Assembly: GCF_002927275.1 (NCBI RefSeq)
Contig: NZ_PRKW01000005.1
Coordinates: 372,001-436,000 of the forward strand
Direction: 5' to 3'
Source of the DNA: Arthrobacter pityocampae
GTDB taxonomy: Bacteria > Actinomycetota > Actinomycetes > Actinomycetales > Micrococcaceae
Length of the DNA: 64,000 bases
The translations under genes and the position numbers were made by a program. How positions within the stretch are numbered: the stretch's first letter is position 1; the number at the start of each line of letters is the position of its first letter. The notes below the pieces were generated by a model. It saw only the letters and a list, made by a program, of their open reading frames with translations, made no database searches and was not told the DNA's origin. Of the stretch, positions 50,117-60,012 are shown one piece after another.

Positions 50117-51679
50117 TCACTCGGCCCACGGGCCGGCCGACCTGTCCCGGCCGCCCCGTTTCGCGCTGTACAGGCGGCGGTCCGCCTCCTGCAGCAGGGC
50201 CGACGTCGTCGCCCCCGGTGCGCAACCGGCGAAGCCGACGCTGACCGTGACGCGCAGGCCACCGTCGATCCCGGGCCACCGGAGCTCCCGGATGGCGGAC
50301 AGCACCCGCTCCGCCACCTGCTCCGGGTCGGCGTCCTGCTGCAGGACCAGCAGGAACTCCTCGCCCCCGATCCGGGCGACGTGCTGGACCCCGCCGCACG
50401 TCTGGAGGGCCGCGGCGACGGCGACGAGCACGTCGTCGCCCGCGGCGTGCCCGTAGCGGTCGTTGACCAGTTTGAAGTGGTCGAGGTCGAGGATGGCCAG
50501 GGACGCGGTCCACGGTCCTCCGGCCTGCCAGGTCCGGACGACGTCCGGCAGCGTGTCCTCCACCCACCGCCGGTTGCGGACCTTCGTCAGGGGGTCGACG
50601 GCGACGGCCGCCTCCGCCTGCTCGGCGCGCTCCAGCGCCTCGGTGACGTTCTGCTCGGCGAACAGGTGGTCCACCCGGGAGCGGCGGGCCTCGATCCACC
50701 GGCTCCGCGCCGCCTGGTGGAACTGCCGGTGGAGTTCGTAGGCGAGCCGGAAATCGGCCGCGGACGCGGCGACGGCGGCGCGCTCCTCGAGGACGGTGGA
50801 GGCGACCTCCTCCAGGGCGTGACGCACGGTGATCTGCTCCGCCCGGTCGAGGGCGCGCCGCGCCGCGGGGAGGTTGCCGACCCCGTGGTGGGCCTGTGCG
50901 AGCAGGAGCATCCGGGTGGCGCGGGTCTCCGGCTGGGACGTGGCGGCGTCGTCGTCCCCGGCCCGCTCGAGCACGTCGAGCGCGTCCCAGGGACGGTTGT
51001 CCGCCAGATGGCCGCGTGCGAGGACATCCGACAGTTCGGCCTCGAGGTCCGGGGACGAGGCCATGACGGCTTCCAGCCGCCGCATCCAGAAGCGGGCCTC
51101 GTCCGGCATCGACTCGTCCAGCGCGGCGTGGAACGCGTTCGAGGCGATCTGGGCCAGGAGTTCGGGGTCCTCCAGCTGGTCCGCGAGGGCGAGCGCCCGG
51201 CGGGACACGTCGAAGCCGTGCTGGAGGAGCCCCGCGAACAGGAGGCCGAGCGCCTGGCGCGTGAGGAACTTCGCGCGGAGGCGGGGGAGTTCGGTGCCGT
51301 CCAGGAGGGTGACGGCGATGGTAGCCTGCTCCGCGCCGGAGCCGGAGTGGCCCCCGATGAGATCCATCATCGCGATCAGGGCGTGACAGCGGCTGGCGAG
51401 TCGCGCGTCGCCCTGCTCGGTGGCCCATTCGAGGATCTCCTGGCCCCGCGTCCGCGCCCCGGGCGCACCGTCCGTGCGTGCCAGGGCGTCGAGCCCGGTC
51501 ACCTCGGCCCAGAATGCGACGTCGAGCCGTCCGAGCGTCTCCGCGAAGGCTCTGATCTCGGCGGCGTCCGCCGCAGCGCGAGGCAGGTCCGCGCTGATCT
51601 CCACGGCTTCGAGCGTGGCGATGAGGTCGCTCTCCTGCGCGAGGCGGAGTGAACCGCTTTCGATCACGGCGTCATTCAT
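50117..51679 (-). CDS. GGDEF diguanylate cyclase with TPR-like N-terminus
   Basis: The product is 520 residues. The N-terminal 340 residues are all helical with repeating units of about 40 residues (TPR-like), ending in a coiled coil (ALERAEQAEAAV). The GGDEF domain runs from about 355, with DLDHFKLVNDRYGHAAGDDVL and the active motif GGEEF. The RxxD inhibitory site five residues before GGEEF is absent (GGVQ instead), so product inhibition is probably lost. It makes cyclic di-GMP; the TPR part probably senses a protein or peptide. Confidence 0.88.
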   Translation of the reverse strand: MNDAVIESGSLRLAQESDLIATLEAVEISADLPRAAADAAEIRAFAETLGRLDVAFWAEVTGLDALARTDGAPGARTRGQEILEWATEQGDARLASRCHALIAMMDLIGGHSGSGAEQATIAVTLLDGTELPRLRAKFLTRQALGLLFAGLLQHGFDVSRRALALADQLEDPELLAQIASNAFHAALDESMPDEARFWMRRLEAVMASSPDLEAELSDVLARGHLADNRPWDALDVLERAGDDDAATSQPETRATRMLLLAQAHHGVGNLPAARRALDRAEQITVRHALEEVASTVLEERAAVAASAADFRLAYELHRQFHQAARSRWIEARRSRVDHLFAEQNVTEALERAEQAEAAVAVDPLTKVRNRRWVEDTLPDVVRTWQAGGPWTASLAILDLDHFKLVNDRYGHAAGDDVLVAVAAALQTCGGVQHVARIGGEEFLLVLQQDADPEQVAERVLSAIRELRWPGIDGGLRVTVSVGFAGCAPGATTSALLQEADRRLYSAKRGGRDRSAGPWAE

Positions 51680-51947
51680 GGTGGCTCCAGATGGTCGGGG
51701 CAGCGCTGTCCTGCTGACCGTGGAGCGTGAACGAGACCATGGTGTGCGCTGACGTGCCGGATGGGACTGGCGTGATCAGTCTGCCGTGCCGGGGGCGGCA
51801 CCTCAAGGGTTCGGGCTTGCGAATTTCGGCGCGTCGTGCAAAGCTTCGGCGCCGCACGCCCATCCCTATGCTGGGTGGACCACAGAGCTGCAGGTCGTCC
51901 CGCGTCGGTCCGCCGCAGGATGTGCAGGGATGACAGGAAGGATCGCC

Positions 51948-52328
51948 GTGACCACGGACAGCAGGGCGGGGCAGGACCCGAAGTACTGCAGGTCCTGCGG
52001 GCGCCGGATGGAGTGGCGGAAGAAGTGGGAGCGGAACTGGGACTCCGTGCTCTACTGCAGCGACGCCTGCCGGGCGCGGAAGGTGCGGCCGATCGACGAG
52101 GCCCTCGAGGACTGGCTGCTGACGCGTCTGCGGAGCGCGCCGCGCGGACAGGCCACCGACCCGGCGGACGCCGCACGGGCCCTGGGCGATGCGGGCCTCC
52201 TGCACGAACCGGCCCGGAACGCTGCCCGCCGTCTCGTGAACCGCGGCGTCGCGGAGATGGTGCAGCGCGGAGCCGTCATCGACCCGTCGACGGCGAAGGG
52301 GCCCGTGGGCCTACGTCCGGCCCGGTGA
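51948..52328 (+). CDS. DUF2256/DUF3253 zinc-binding protein
   Basis: The product is 126 residues from a GTG with AGGAAGG six bases upstream; an ATG at 51930 is the alternative. The N-terminal part is DUF2256 (KYCRSCGRRMEWRKKWERNWDSVLYCSDAC) with four zinc-ligand cysteines. The C-terminal half is DUF3253 (IDEALEDWLLTRLRSAP). The combination is typical of actinobacteria; the function is unknown, with RNA or DNA contact suspected from the zinc and basic residues. Confidence 0.75.
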   Translation: MTTDSRAGQDPKYCRSCGRRMEWRKKWERNWDSVLYCSDACRARKVRPIDEALEDWLLTRLRSAPRGQATDPADAARALGDAGLLHEPARNAARRLVNRGVAEMVQRGAVIDPSTAKGPVGLRPAR

Positions 52329-52471
52329 GGGAACCCGCGGAGCCGGAACGGGGCGTTGCTCGGGCTCGTAGCGGACGGTCCGGGCCGTCCGGCACGATCG
52401 GTCAGCACCGCGGTGGGACTCATCCGGAGTGGCTTCGGGCGAGGCAGTGGACAGCATTGGTAGCTTTGACC

Positions 52472-54154
52472 ATGCTCGCTTACACAGCCGGGGACACTGA
52501 CGTCCCGCTGCTCGAGGAAACCATCGGCCAGAACTTCGAGCGGATTGTTGCCCGATTCCCGTTTCATGACGCCCTGATCGAAGCTGCTCCCATCTCGAAC
52601 GGAACTCCTCGTCGCTGGAGTTACACCGCCATGAACGATGAAGTGGACCGATTGGCGGGTGCGCTCATCGCACTGGGCATCGACAAGGGGGATCGGGTCG
52701 GGATCTGGAGTCCGAACTGCGCCGAATGGACCCTGCTGCAGTACGCAACGGCGAAGGCAGGCGTCATCCTGGTCAACGTCAACCCCGCCTACCGCAGCCA
52801 TGAACTCGACTTCGTGGTGAAGCAGAACGGCCTGCGGATGCTCGTCGTCGCACCCTCGGACCGCAACAGCGACTACCTGGGGATGGCCCGACGGGCGCTG
52901 GCGGAGTGCCCTGAGCTGCGCGAGCTGGTGTTCCTGCCCGCTCACGACATTCCCGGCCTCACCGCCGGTGTCCCGCAGGACGCACGGGAAATGACGTACA
53001 CCGCACTGCTCGACCGGGCCGAAGGCCTGGAGCCCACGGCGCTGAAACTGCGGATGGCCACCCAGAGTGCGCATGACCCCATCAATCTGCAGTACACCTC
53101 CGGCACCACGGGGTTCCCCAAGGGGGCTACTCTCACCCACCACAACATCCTCAACAACGGCTACGCGATCGGTGAGCTGCTGGGCTACACGGAGCGTGAC
53201 CGGGTAGTCATCCCCGTGCCGTTCTACCACTGTTTCGGGATGGTCATCGGCAACCTGGCGACGCTGAGCCACGGCGCAGCTGCCGTCATTCCCGGACGCG
53301 CGTTCGACCCCGCGGCCGCATTGCAGGCCGTCCAGGACTTCGGCTGCACCTCCCTGTACGGGGTCCCCACCATGTTCATCGCCGAACTCGCCCTGCCCGA
53401 TCTCTCCTCGTACGACCTGTCCACGCTCCGTACGGGGGTCATGGCAGGTTCACTGTGCCCCATCGAACTGATGAACAAGGTCATCACGCAGATGAACATG
53501 CGTGATGTGGCCATCTGTTACGGCATGACCGAGACCTCTCCGGTATCGACCATGACGGGGCCGTGGGACACCCTTCGCCAGCGCACCGAGACCGTGGGCC
53601 GCACCATGCCCCACCTCGAGAACCAGGTCATCGACCCCGGCACGCTGAAGGTCCTCGAGCGTGGCGAGATCGGAGAACTCTGCACCCGCGGCTATTCCGT
53701 CATGGCCGGGTACTGGGATCAGCCCGACAAGACAGCGGAAGCGATCGATGCCGAAGGGTGGATGCACACCGGCGATCTGGCCCGGATGGACGCCCAGGGC
53801 TACATCGTGATCGAAGGCCGCATCAAGGACCTGGTGATCCGGGGTGGCGAGAACATCTACCCGCGCGAGATCGAGGAATTCCTGTACACCCACCCCTCGA
53901 TCCAGGACGTCCAGGTCATCGGGCTGCCTGATCCGAAGTACGGGGAGGAGCTCATGGCGTGCATCATCCTGGAAAGCGGCGCCGACCCCCTGGATGCGGC
54001 CGCGATCGCGGATTTCTGCCGTGGGCGCCTCGCCCACTACAAGATCCCCCGTTACGTGGAGATCCGCGAGACTTTCCCGATGACCGTCTCCGGCAAGATT
54101 CGCAAGGTCGAGATGCGTCACCAGGCGGTTGCACGATTGGGCCTGGACTCCTGA
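52472..54154 (+). CDS. AMP-binding acyl-CoA synthetase
   Basis: The product is 560 residues, standard for long- and medium-chain acyl-CoA ligases. AMP-binding motif P-loop YTSGTTGFPKGATLTHHN, core motifs YGMTETSPVS and GWMHTGDLARMDAQGYI, and the catalytic lysine in SGKIRKVEMR are all intact. It activates a fatty or related carboxylic acid to its acyl-CoA. The start ATG lacks a good ribosome binding site; an upstream in-frame start is possible. It is probably monocistronic. Confidence 0.9.
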   Translation: MLAYTAGDTDVPLLEETIGQNFERIVARFPFHDALIEAAPISNGTPRRWSYTAMNDEVDRLAGALIALGIDKGDRVGIWSPNCAEWTLLQYATAKAGVILVNVNPAYRSHELDFVVKQNGLRMLVVAPSDRNSDYLGMARRALAECPELRELVFLPAHDIPGLTAGVPQDAREMTYTALLDRAEGLEPTALKLRMATQSAHDPINLQYTSGTTGFPKGATLTHHNILNNGYAIGELLGYTERDRVVIPVPFYHCFGMVIGNLATLSHGAAAVIPGRAFDPAAALQAVQDFGCTSLYGVPTMFIAELALPDLSSYDLSTLRTGVMAGSLCPIELMNKVITQMNMRDVAICYGMTETSPVSTMTGPWDTLRQRTETVGRTMPHLENQVIDPGTLKVLERGEIGELCTRGYSVMAGYWDQPDKTAEAIDAEGWMHTGDLARMDAQGYIVIEGRIKDLVIRGGENIYPREIEEFLYTHPSIQDVQVIGLPDPKYGEELMACIILESGADPLDAAAIADFCRGRLAHYKIPRYVEIRETFPMTVSGKIRKVEMRHQAVARLGLDS

Positions 54155-54311
54155 GGAGCCCCACCGGCGGATCATTGCCGAAGCACCTTCCCGGCACGTT
54201 TCGATGGCGCTTGGGGCCCGCTCTTCATGCGGTCCTCGCTCGAGTCGCAATTTCTGCCGCTCCTTCCGACGTTTCGCTGACTGCGTGACCGGATCCTGGG
54301 AGCGTTCGCAT

Positions 54312-54334
54312 AGATTGACATCTCAGGACAATCT
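54312..54334. promoter_or_regulatory. Inverted repeat with TTGACA before the GGDEF-EAL gene
   Basis: AGATTG (54312-54317) and CAATCT (54329-54334) form an inverted repeat that contains TTGACA (54315-54320), 22 bases before the ATG at 54356 with the ribosome binding site TAGGAGGG in between. A -35-like element this close suggests either an operator/hairpin or a very short leader. Confidence 0.4.
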
Positions 54335-54355
54335 CGTAGGAGGGACGCCGCACAG

Positions 54356-56437
54356 ATGTCCAGTGTGATCATGCCCGGTCTCGGGGTAGGGCAGAACCCG
54401 ATGGAGTACCAGCGGTTGATGCTCGACGGGATGGCGTTCGCGGTGCTGCTCGTCGACCCGGCACGGCAGCGCATCACGGCGTCGAACACGGCGGCGGAGC
54501 AGCTGTTCGGGTATGGGGAAGGCGCCTTGGCGGAAGTCCCGTTGGGCACATGTCTTCCGTCCTGGAATGAGGACCTCAGCGATCCGCCGGCCACACCTCC
54601 TACCGCCGACGGCTTGCAGCGGCAGGTCTTCACGACCCGTGCGCAACGCTTCGGCGGCCGCAGCCTCGTGGTGGAGGTGCACGTCGCATCTCCGCCGCGT
54701 AGCGAGTGCTGGGTTGTGTCGGTGCGGACGGTGAATGAGGACACGTCGGAACCTCCGTCTCAACTCCAGGAGCTCGTGTCCCTGCTCAATGCGACGCTCG
54801 AATCGACGGCCGACGGCCTTCTGGTAGTCGGCACGGATGGGCGTATCACCGGGATCAATTCGCGCTTCGCGGAACTGTGGCGGATACCGAGCAGCGTCTT
54901 GGCGACCCATGACGATGCAGCCGTCATGGGTCTCGTCCTGCAACAGCTCAGCGACCCCGACGCCTTTTTCGCCAAGGTCCAGGAGTTGTATGCGGAGCCA
55001 TGGGCAGAGAGCCTGGACGTCCTGCACTTCCTGGACGGGCGAGTCTTCGAACGATTCTCCCGCCCACAACTTCTCGCCGACACCGTGGTGGGCCGGGTGT
55101 GGAGTTTCCGGGACATCACCACGAGGCGCCATGCTGAACTCGAAGCCGAGCGGGCGTTGCGGAAACTCCGCAAACGGGCCAGGGAACTGCGCAAGCTCGC
55201 CTACACGGACCCGTTGACCGGGCTGGGCAACAGGGCCCTGTTCAACGATGCGCTGGAAGCCGCTCACTCCACCGCTGATCGAAAGGATCTGACCGTCCTC
55301 CTGCTGGATCTCGATGACTTCAAAGAGGTCAACGACATCTACGGACACCAGGCCGGCGATACGATGCTCGTCGAGGTCGCCCGACGACTGGGAACCTGCG
55401 TGCGCAAGAGCGACATCATCGCCCGCATCGGCGGGGACGAATTCGTGGTCATTCTTCGATCGAACGAGGACGCGGACGAGGTGGCGCAACGAGTCGTGGA
55501 CGCCCTCAAAGTACCCGTGGAGATTGACGGCGTTGCCCTGCGCCCCAGCATCAGTCTCGGCATCGCCAGCCGGTACGCGGACTGCTGCCCGGACAGCGGC
55601 GCGTCGGACCTCTTCAGGCGCGCCGATATCGCCATGTACGAAGCCAAACGTACCGGCAAGAACCGCTTCGTCCGCTTCCAGCCGCCCATGATGGAGGCTC
55701 TCCTCCAGAAATCACGGCTGCAGGAGAGTCTCCGCCGCGCCGTGGACGATCACGACATCCACCCCGTCTACCAGTCGGTCCAGGACCGCGAGGGCAATGT
55801 CGTCCAATATGAGGCTCTCGCCCGATGGACGTGGGAGGGCCGCCCGTGCCCCCCGAGCATCTTCATCCCCGAGGCGGAGAACAGCGGTCTGATCGTCGAA
55901 CTGGGTCGACAGGTCCTCACCCGTGCTTGCCGGGACGCCGGAGCATGGCTCGCGGAGGACGCCGGACGCAGCCTCGCGGTCAATGTCTCCGGACTGCAGA
56001 TCGCCCAGACCGACTTCGCGGCGAATACGCTTGCGACGATTCGGAAGCAGGGCGTCAGCCCCTGCCAGCTGGTCCTCGAGGTCACCGAGCATCTGTTCCT
56101 GGAACCTGACGTCCATGTCATCGCCGAACTCTCAGCCCTGCGCACCGCCGGCGTGCGCATAGCACTTGACGACTTCGGCACCGGCTACTCATCCTTCGGT
56201 CAGCTCCAGGCCCTGCCCGTCGATGCCGTCAAGCTCGACAGGTCCTTCATCGACAAGATCCTCACACCGACAGACCGGTCGCCCATCGTGGAATCGATGA
56301 TCGCCCTCGCGCACACCCTGGGTCTCGAAGTCACTGCCGAAGGGGTCGAGAAGCAGGTCCAGGCCGATTACCTCCACGGACTAGGCTGCAATCGGACCCA
56401 GGGCTTTCTCTACGGGAACGTGGCGCCCGCGATCTGA
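54356..56437 (+). CDS. PAS-GGDEF-EAL cyclic-di-GMP protein
   Basis: The product is 693 residues. Two PAS-like regions cover about 15-240 (LLDGMAFAVLLVDPARQRITASNTAAEQLFGY, LESTADGLLVVGTDGRITGINSRFAELW). The GGDEF domain (about 285-450) has an intact GGDEF and an RxxD inhibitory site (RKSD) five residues before it. The EAL domain (about 460-690) has QYEALARW and the later LDDFGTGYSS. Both catalytic motifs look intact, so it can in principle make and degrade cyclic di-GMP. It is probably a redox- or light-responsive sensor through its PAS domains. Confidence 0.9.
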   Translation: MSSVIMPGLGVGQNPMEYQRLMLDGMAFAVLLVDPARQRITASNTAAEQLFGYGEGALAEVPLGTCLPSWNEDLSDPPATPPTADGLQRQVFTTRAQRFGGRSLVVEVHVASPPRSECWVVSVRTVNEDTSEPPSQLQELVSLLNATLESTADGLLVVGTDGRITGINSRFAELWRIPSSVLATHDDAAVMGLVLQQLSDPDAFFAKVQELYAEPWAESLDVLHFLDGRVFERFSRPQLLADTVVGRVWSFRDITTRRHAELEAERALRKLRKRARELRKLAYTDPLTGLGNRALFNDALEAAHSTADRKDLTVLLLDLDDFKEVNDIYGHQAGDTMLVEVARRLGTCVRKSDIIARIGGDEFVVILRSNEDADEVAQRVVDALKVPVEIDGVALRPSISLGIASRYADCCPDSGASDLFRRADIAMYEAKRTGKNRFVRFQPPMMEALLQKSRLQESLRRAVDDHDIHPVYQSVQDREGNVVQYEALARWTWEGRPCPPSIFIPEAENSGLIVELGRQVLTRACRDAGAWLAEDAGRSLAVNVSGLQIAQTDFAANTLATIRKQGVSPCQLVLEVTEHLFLEPDVHVIAELSALRTAGVRIALDDFGTGYSSFGQLQALPVDAVKLDRSFIDKILTPTDRSPIVESMIALAHTLGLEVTAEGVEKQVQADYLHGLGCNRTQGFLYGNVAPAI

Positions 56438-56475
56438 CCTGGACCGGCACACCAATGGCGGGTCCGCTCCGGGCG

Positions 56476-57681
56476 TCATCGTGTTGGCGCGACCTGTCGG
56501 GTGGCATCGAGGGGTGCGAGGTGAGCTGCTCGAGGTGAGGGGGCGTTCCGGGTCATGGAGAGCGTCAGGACGACGACTGCGGCGAAGGTGATCACGGCGC
56601 CGGCCCAAATGGGTGAGGTGTAGCCGAGCCCCGCGCTGATGGTGACACCACCGATCCAGGCGCCGAGCGCATTGCCGATGTTGAACGCGCCGATATTGGC
56701 ACCGGAGACGAGCGTGGTCGCTTCGCCGGCGTAATGCATGACCCGCATCTGCAGGCCCGGCACGGTCGCGAATCCGAAACCGCCCATCAGAATCAGAGAG
56801 ATGACAGTGGCGGCTCTATTCTCGGCGACCAGGGCGAAGACGACGAGGACGACGGTGAGCGCCGCGAGGATGATGAGCAGGCTGCGGTCCGGCGCACGGT
56901 CGGCGGCGCGCCCGCCGACGAGATTGCCCACGAAGAGCCCTACGCCGAAGACGACGAGGAGCCACGGGACGGCGCTCGAGGGGAACCCGCTGACCTCGGT
57001 CAGGAGGTAGGCGATGTAGGTGAAGGCGCCGAACATGCCGCCGTAGCCGAGGATGGTGATGCTCAGGGACGCCCACACCTGGCCGGAGCGGAACGCACGG
57101 AGTTCGCGGCGCAGGCTGATGGCAGTGTCATCGCGCCCGGTCGCAGGTACCAGGAGGGCGATGCCGATGAAGGCGACGACCCCGATGGCGGTGATGGCCC
57201 AGAACGTCGAACGCCATCCGAAGGCCTGGCCGAGGAAGGTGCCAAGGGGGACACCGAGGACGTTGGAGACCGTGAGGCCGGTGAACATGACGGCGATGGC
57301 GCTCGCCTTCTTCTCGGGGGCCACCATCGAGCCGGCGACGACGGACCCGATGCCGAAGAACGCTCCGTGGCAGAGGGCTGCGATGATGCGACCCAGCATC
57401 ATGAGGGTGTAGGTCGGCGCCACGGCGTCGAGCATGTTCCCCAGGATGAACAGGACCAGTAGACCGAGCAGGACCTGCTTCCGGGGGAGTCTGGTCACGG
57501 CGGCCGTGACCACCAGAGCCCCGACCGCGACGCTCAGGGCATAGCCGGTGATGAGCCATCCGGCCTGGGCTTCGGTGACTCCGAAGGTGCCGGCCACCTC
57601 GGGCATGAGCCCCATGATGATGAACTCGGTCAGTCCGATACCGAACCCGCCCAGAGCGAGGGCTAGAAGACCTTTAGGCAT
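56476..57681 (-). CDS. MFS transporter, DHA1 family
   Basis: The product is 401 residues with 12 hydrophobic helices. It resembles AraJ/YdhP/NepI-type DHA1 exporters: LALALGGFGIGLTEFIIMGLMPEV at the N-terminus, GYALSVAVGALVVTAAVTRLPRKQVLL for motif A, and FGIGSVVAGSMV. Substrate may be a sugar, purine or small drug. A MarR-family gene is divergent, indicating substrate-dependent derepression. Confidence 0.9.
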   Translation of the reverse strand: MPKGLLALALGGFGIGLTEFIIMGLMPEVAGTFGVTEAQAGWLITGYALSVAVGALVVTAAVTRLPRKQVLLGLLVLFILGNMLDAVAPTYTLMMLGRIIAALCHGAFFGIGSVVAGSMVAPEKKASAIAVMFTGLTVSNVLGVPLGTFLGQAFGWRSTFWAITAIGVVAFIGIALLVPATGRDDTAISLRRELRAFRSGQVWASLSITILGYGGMFGAFTYIAYLLTEVSGFPSSAVPWLLVVFGVGLFVGNLVGGRAADRAPDRSLLIILAALTVVLVVFALVAENRAATVISLILMGGFGFATVPGLQMRVMHYAGEATTLVSGANIGAFNIGNALGAWIGGVTISAGLGYTSPIWAGAVITFAAVVVLTLSMTRNAPSPRAAHLAPLDATRQVAPTR

Positions 57682-57769
57682 GGTGATCCTTCGTGGAGGG
57701 AGTGACGTGAGAGACGCGCAGCACGATCGTGCGGGGTGCGCAGCAGCGGCTGCGACCCATCGACTAAAC

Positions 57770-57825
57770 TAGTTGCAGACGCGGGTAATATCGTTGCACA
57801 AGAAGGTATCCCGCGCAAGCAACTA
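57770..57825. promoter_or_regulatory. Inverted TAGTTGC/GCAACTA sites in the MFS/MarR promoter region
   Basis: TAGTTGC (57770-57776) and GCAACTA (57819-57825) are exact complements 42 bases apart, with GTTGC again at 57793-57797 between them, in the divergent spacer. They are possible MarR operator half-sites. Confidence 0.35.
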
Positions 57826-57844
57826 CTGTGGAGGAGTGTCTGCG

Positions 57845-58309
57845 ATGAGTGTCGACGACGGTGCGATCGAGGTCCAGGCGCAGGGGTGGCGCATTCTGGC
57901 GGCGCTGCACAACCGGATCGAAGCGGAACTGGAGAGAGCATTGCGGGACGCCGCGGATCTGTCCGTGGTGGAGTTCACCATGCTCAGCGTCCTGTCGCGT
58001 CAGCCGGGATCGTGGCACCTGCGGATGCAGCAGGTCAGCCGGGCAACAGCGTTGAGTCCGAGCGCGACGACCCGCCTGGTGACCCGCCTGGAGAAGCGCG
58101 GACTCTTACGGCGTGTCCTCTGCGAGGACGACCGGCGCGGCATCTACACGGAACTGACCCAGGCCGGAGCGGATCTCCTGGCGTCGGTCCAGCCCGTGCA
58201 CGACCAGGCGCTGACGAAAGCGCTGCAGGATGCGCGCGACGTGCCGGAGCTCGCCCTCCTCGTCGACGCCGTCCCGGCTCTGGCGGGCTCGTCACCTGCC
58301 ATCGCCTAG
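57845..58309 (+). CDS. MarR-family transcriptional regulator
   Basis: The product is 154 residues from the ATG at 57845, with GGAGGAG ten bases upstream. The winged helix is LRMQQVSRATALSPSATTRLVTRLEKRGLLRRVLCEDDRRGIYTELTQAG, a standard MarR DNA-binding unit with the wing arginines. It faces the DHA1 exporter and most likely represses it until a substrate is bound. Its own start lies close to the exporter promoter. Confidence 0.9.
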   Translation: MSVDDGAIEVQAQGWRILAALHNRIEAELERALRDAADLSVVEFTMLSVLSRQPGSWHLRMQQVSRATALSPSATTRLVTRLEKRGLLRRVLCEDDRRGIYTELTQAGADLLASVQPVHDQALTKALQDARDVPELALLVDAVPALAGSSPAIA

Positions 58310-58575
58310 GCATTCTTCATTCCACGACCACCACGTCGCTGAACCGAGCCCGCGGGCGGGTCGACCCTGGACCACCGACGATCTGCGTTCCGTCCGGTCC
58401 CCTGATCAGGGTCATTCCTTCCAGGCATGCCCCACATACTCCCTGCGTTCGGAGGACATGACGATGACGGGCTCTTCGACGAGACGCTCACCCTGGACGT
58501 CGGCTTTCCGTGCGGCGGCTCATCTGCGCTGATCGGCCGGGGCAATCCCAGATGTATCAGCAGGTAGTAGCGCCG

Positions 58576-58593
58576 GACCCGACGGAGCGGGTC
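58576..58593. terminator. Hairpin after the CPBP protease gene
   Basis: GACCCG and CGGGTC pair around ACGGAG, directly after the stop of the CPBP gene on the minus strand, with further flanking complementarity (GTAG/CTAC). It is a probable terminator for that gene. Confidence 0.5.
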
Positions 58594-58594
58594 A

Positions 58595-59356
58595 CTACAC
58601 GACGGCGAGGATGGTCAGGGTGACGAGCGCGTTGTTCGCGGCGTGGAGGAGGACCGGGGCCCAGAGGTTCCGGTGGAACCGGCGCAGGAGGGCCAGGGCG
58701 ATGCCGAGGGTGAAGAGGTAGACGAAGCCCAGCAGGACGAGGTGGAGAGCCGCGAAGAGCGCGGCGGACAGGAGGATCGCCACGGCCGGCCGGAAGCGGC
58801 GGGCGAGGCCGTCCAGGAAGGCGCCCCTGAACAGGATCTCCTCCCACAGAGGTGTGGCGACGGCGATGATCAGGAAGCAGACGACGATCCACGGCACGGG
58901 CAGCGCGGCGATGTCCGCGAGGGGATCATCGGCCGTACCGGCCGACGCCGTGTCCACGCCGAGGGAGCTCAGCCACACGAGGAAGATGCCCTGCAGGCTG
59001 CCGCAGACGAGGATGATGACCGGTATCTGCCAGAGCAGGTGGAACAGCCGGAGCGTCGGGCGTCGGAAGCCGAGCCCGGCCAGGGACAGGCGGTTCCGGC
59101 GGACGAGGTGGAGGTAGAGGGCGAGCATCGCGGCCGCGGTCACCGTGACGAGGAAGGCCGGCAGAAGGGATGCGAGGGTGAATTCGACGGCACCCGAGAG
59201 CCCGGCGACGACGATCGCGGCGGCACCCAGAGCGACGTAGAGGACGACGAACATCAGGGCCCACGCCGCCTGGCCGAGGGTCGCCGGTTTCACCTGTCGG
59301 TCCGCAGGGTCGCGTTCGATGCTCGAACTGGCTGGCATAGGAGGGTCCCCGGTCAT
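58595..59356 (-). CDS. CPBP family intramembrane metalloprotease
   Basis: The product is 253 residues with about eight hydrophobic segments. The CPBP motifs are present: EEILFRGAF (EExxxR), AALHLVLLGF (His) and LLHAANNALV (HxxxN). The family includes Rce1-type CAAX proteases and bacterial bacteriocin-maturation or immunity proteins. No bacteriocin gene is adjacent, so the role is unknown. A start at the second methionine (59338) is possible. The N-terminal 25 residues are charged and probably cytoplasmic. Confidence 0.85.
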   Translation of the reverse strand: MTGDPPMPASSSIERDPADRQVKPATLGQAAWALMFVVLYVALGAAAIVVAGLSGAVEFTLASLLPAFLVTVTAAAMLALYLHLVRRNRLSLAGLGFRRPTLRLFHLLWQIPVIILVCGSLQGIFLVWLSSLGVDTASAGTADDPLADIAALPVPWIVVCFLIIAVATPLWEEILFRGAFLDGLARRFRPAVAILLSAALFAALHLVLLGFVYLFTLGIALALLRRFHRNLWAPVLLHAANNALVTLTILAVV

Positions 59357-59530
59357 GATGTCGCTGGGCGGTGATCCTTCACGCTATCCCGAATGGCTCG
59401 AGGTCCTCGGTACCCGACTGCCACTCGCGTGCCGTGAGCAGGACACGGTCGTGGTCGGCTGCGCGCCCCTCATCCCGGCGCCCACCGAGAACAACCAGCC
59501 CCGGTTCCTGTACTGGTCCGGGGTCTGTGC

Positions 59531-59914
59531 TCAGTCAGGGAGGTATGCCTCGTACTGGTCCAGGGTGCCGTCGAGCATCGGCACATCGAGCGTGGCGGAT
59601 TCCGACGGCGTTGCCAGGGTGAGCTGCGTCAGCGCCCCAGGAGGTTCTTCGACGGTGCTCAGGATCTCCTCGCTGGTGTCCAGCGGGTACTGGCCGTTCG
59701 CCGGCGCTGTCACCGCCACCTGATCGTCCGAGTCGCCGATCACCACCTCGACGGCTGCGGAGGACTCGTTGTCGAGCGTCCCCAGAAGGCGGCCTGCCTC
59801 CCCTTCTTCCGCCGAGACCACGAGCATGCTGCGCAGCTTCACGACGCCGACCTGCCCGTCCTCACCGTTGGCGATGGCATCCCTGGTTTCCTCCGGGGCG
59901 CTGCACCCGGTCAT
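59531..59914 (-). pseudogene. Probable lipoprotein gene with damaged signal peptide
   Basis: The product is 127 residues if started at an ATG immediately before a lipobox-like MTGCSAPEE, leaving no room for a signal helix. In-frame sequence upstream has no start codon and reads as charged, non-signal sequence, while a signal-like alanine-rich stretch appears in another frame. The body (about 20-127) is a coherent beta-rich domain (VGVVKLRSMLVVSAEEGEAGRLLGTL) typical of actinobacterial surface lipoproteins. The 5' end has probably decayed by indels; a GTG or TTG start not recognised here is the alternative. Confidence 0.5.
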
Positions 59915-60012
59915 CGACAGTGCAGAGGGCCGCTGCCGGAGGGCCGACTGTTGCGGAACTGCAACTACCCTGATGTCCGGTTCGATGATCCAGCGCCGGA
60001 TCGTGGTCCAGG

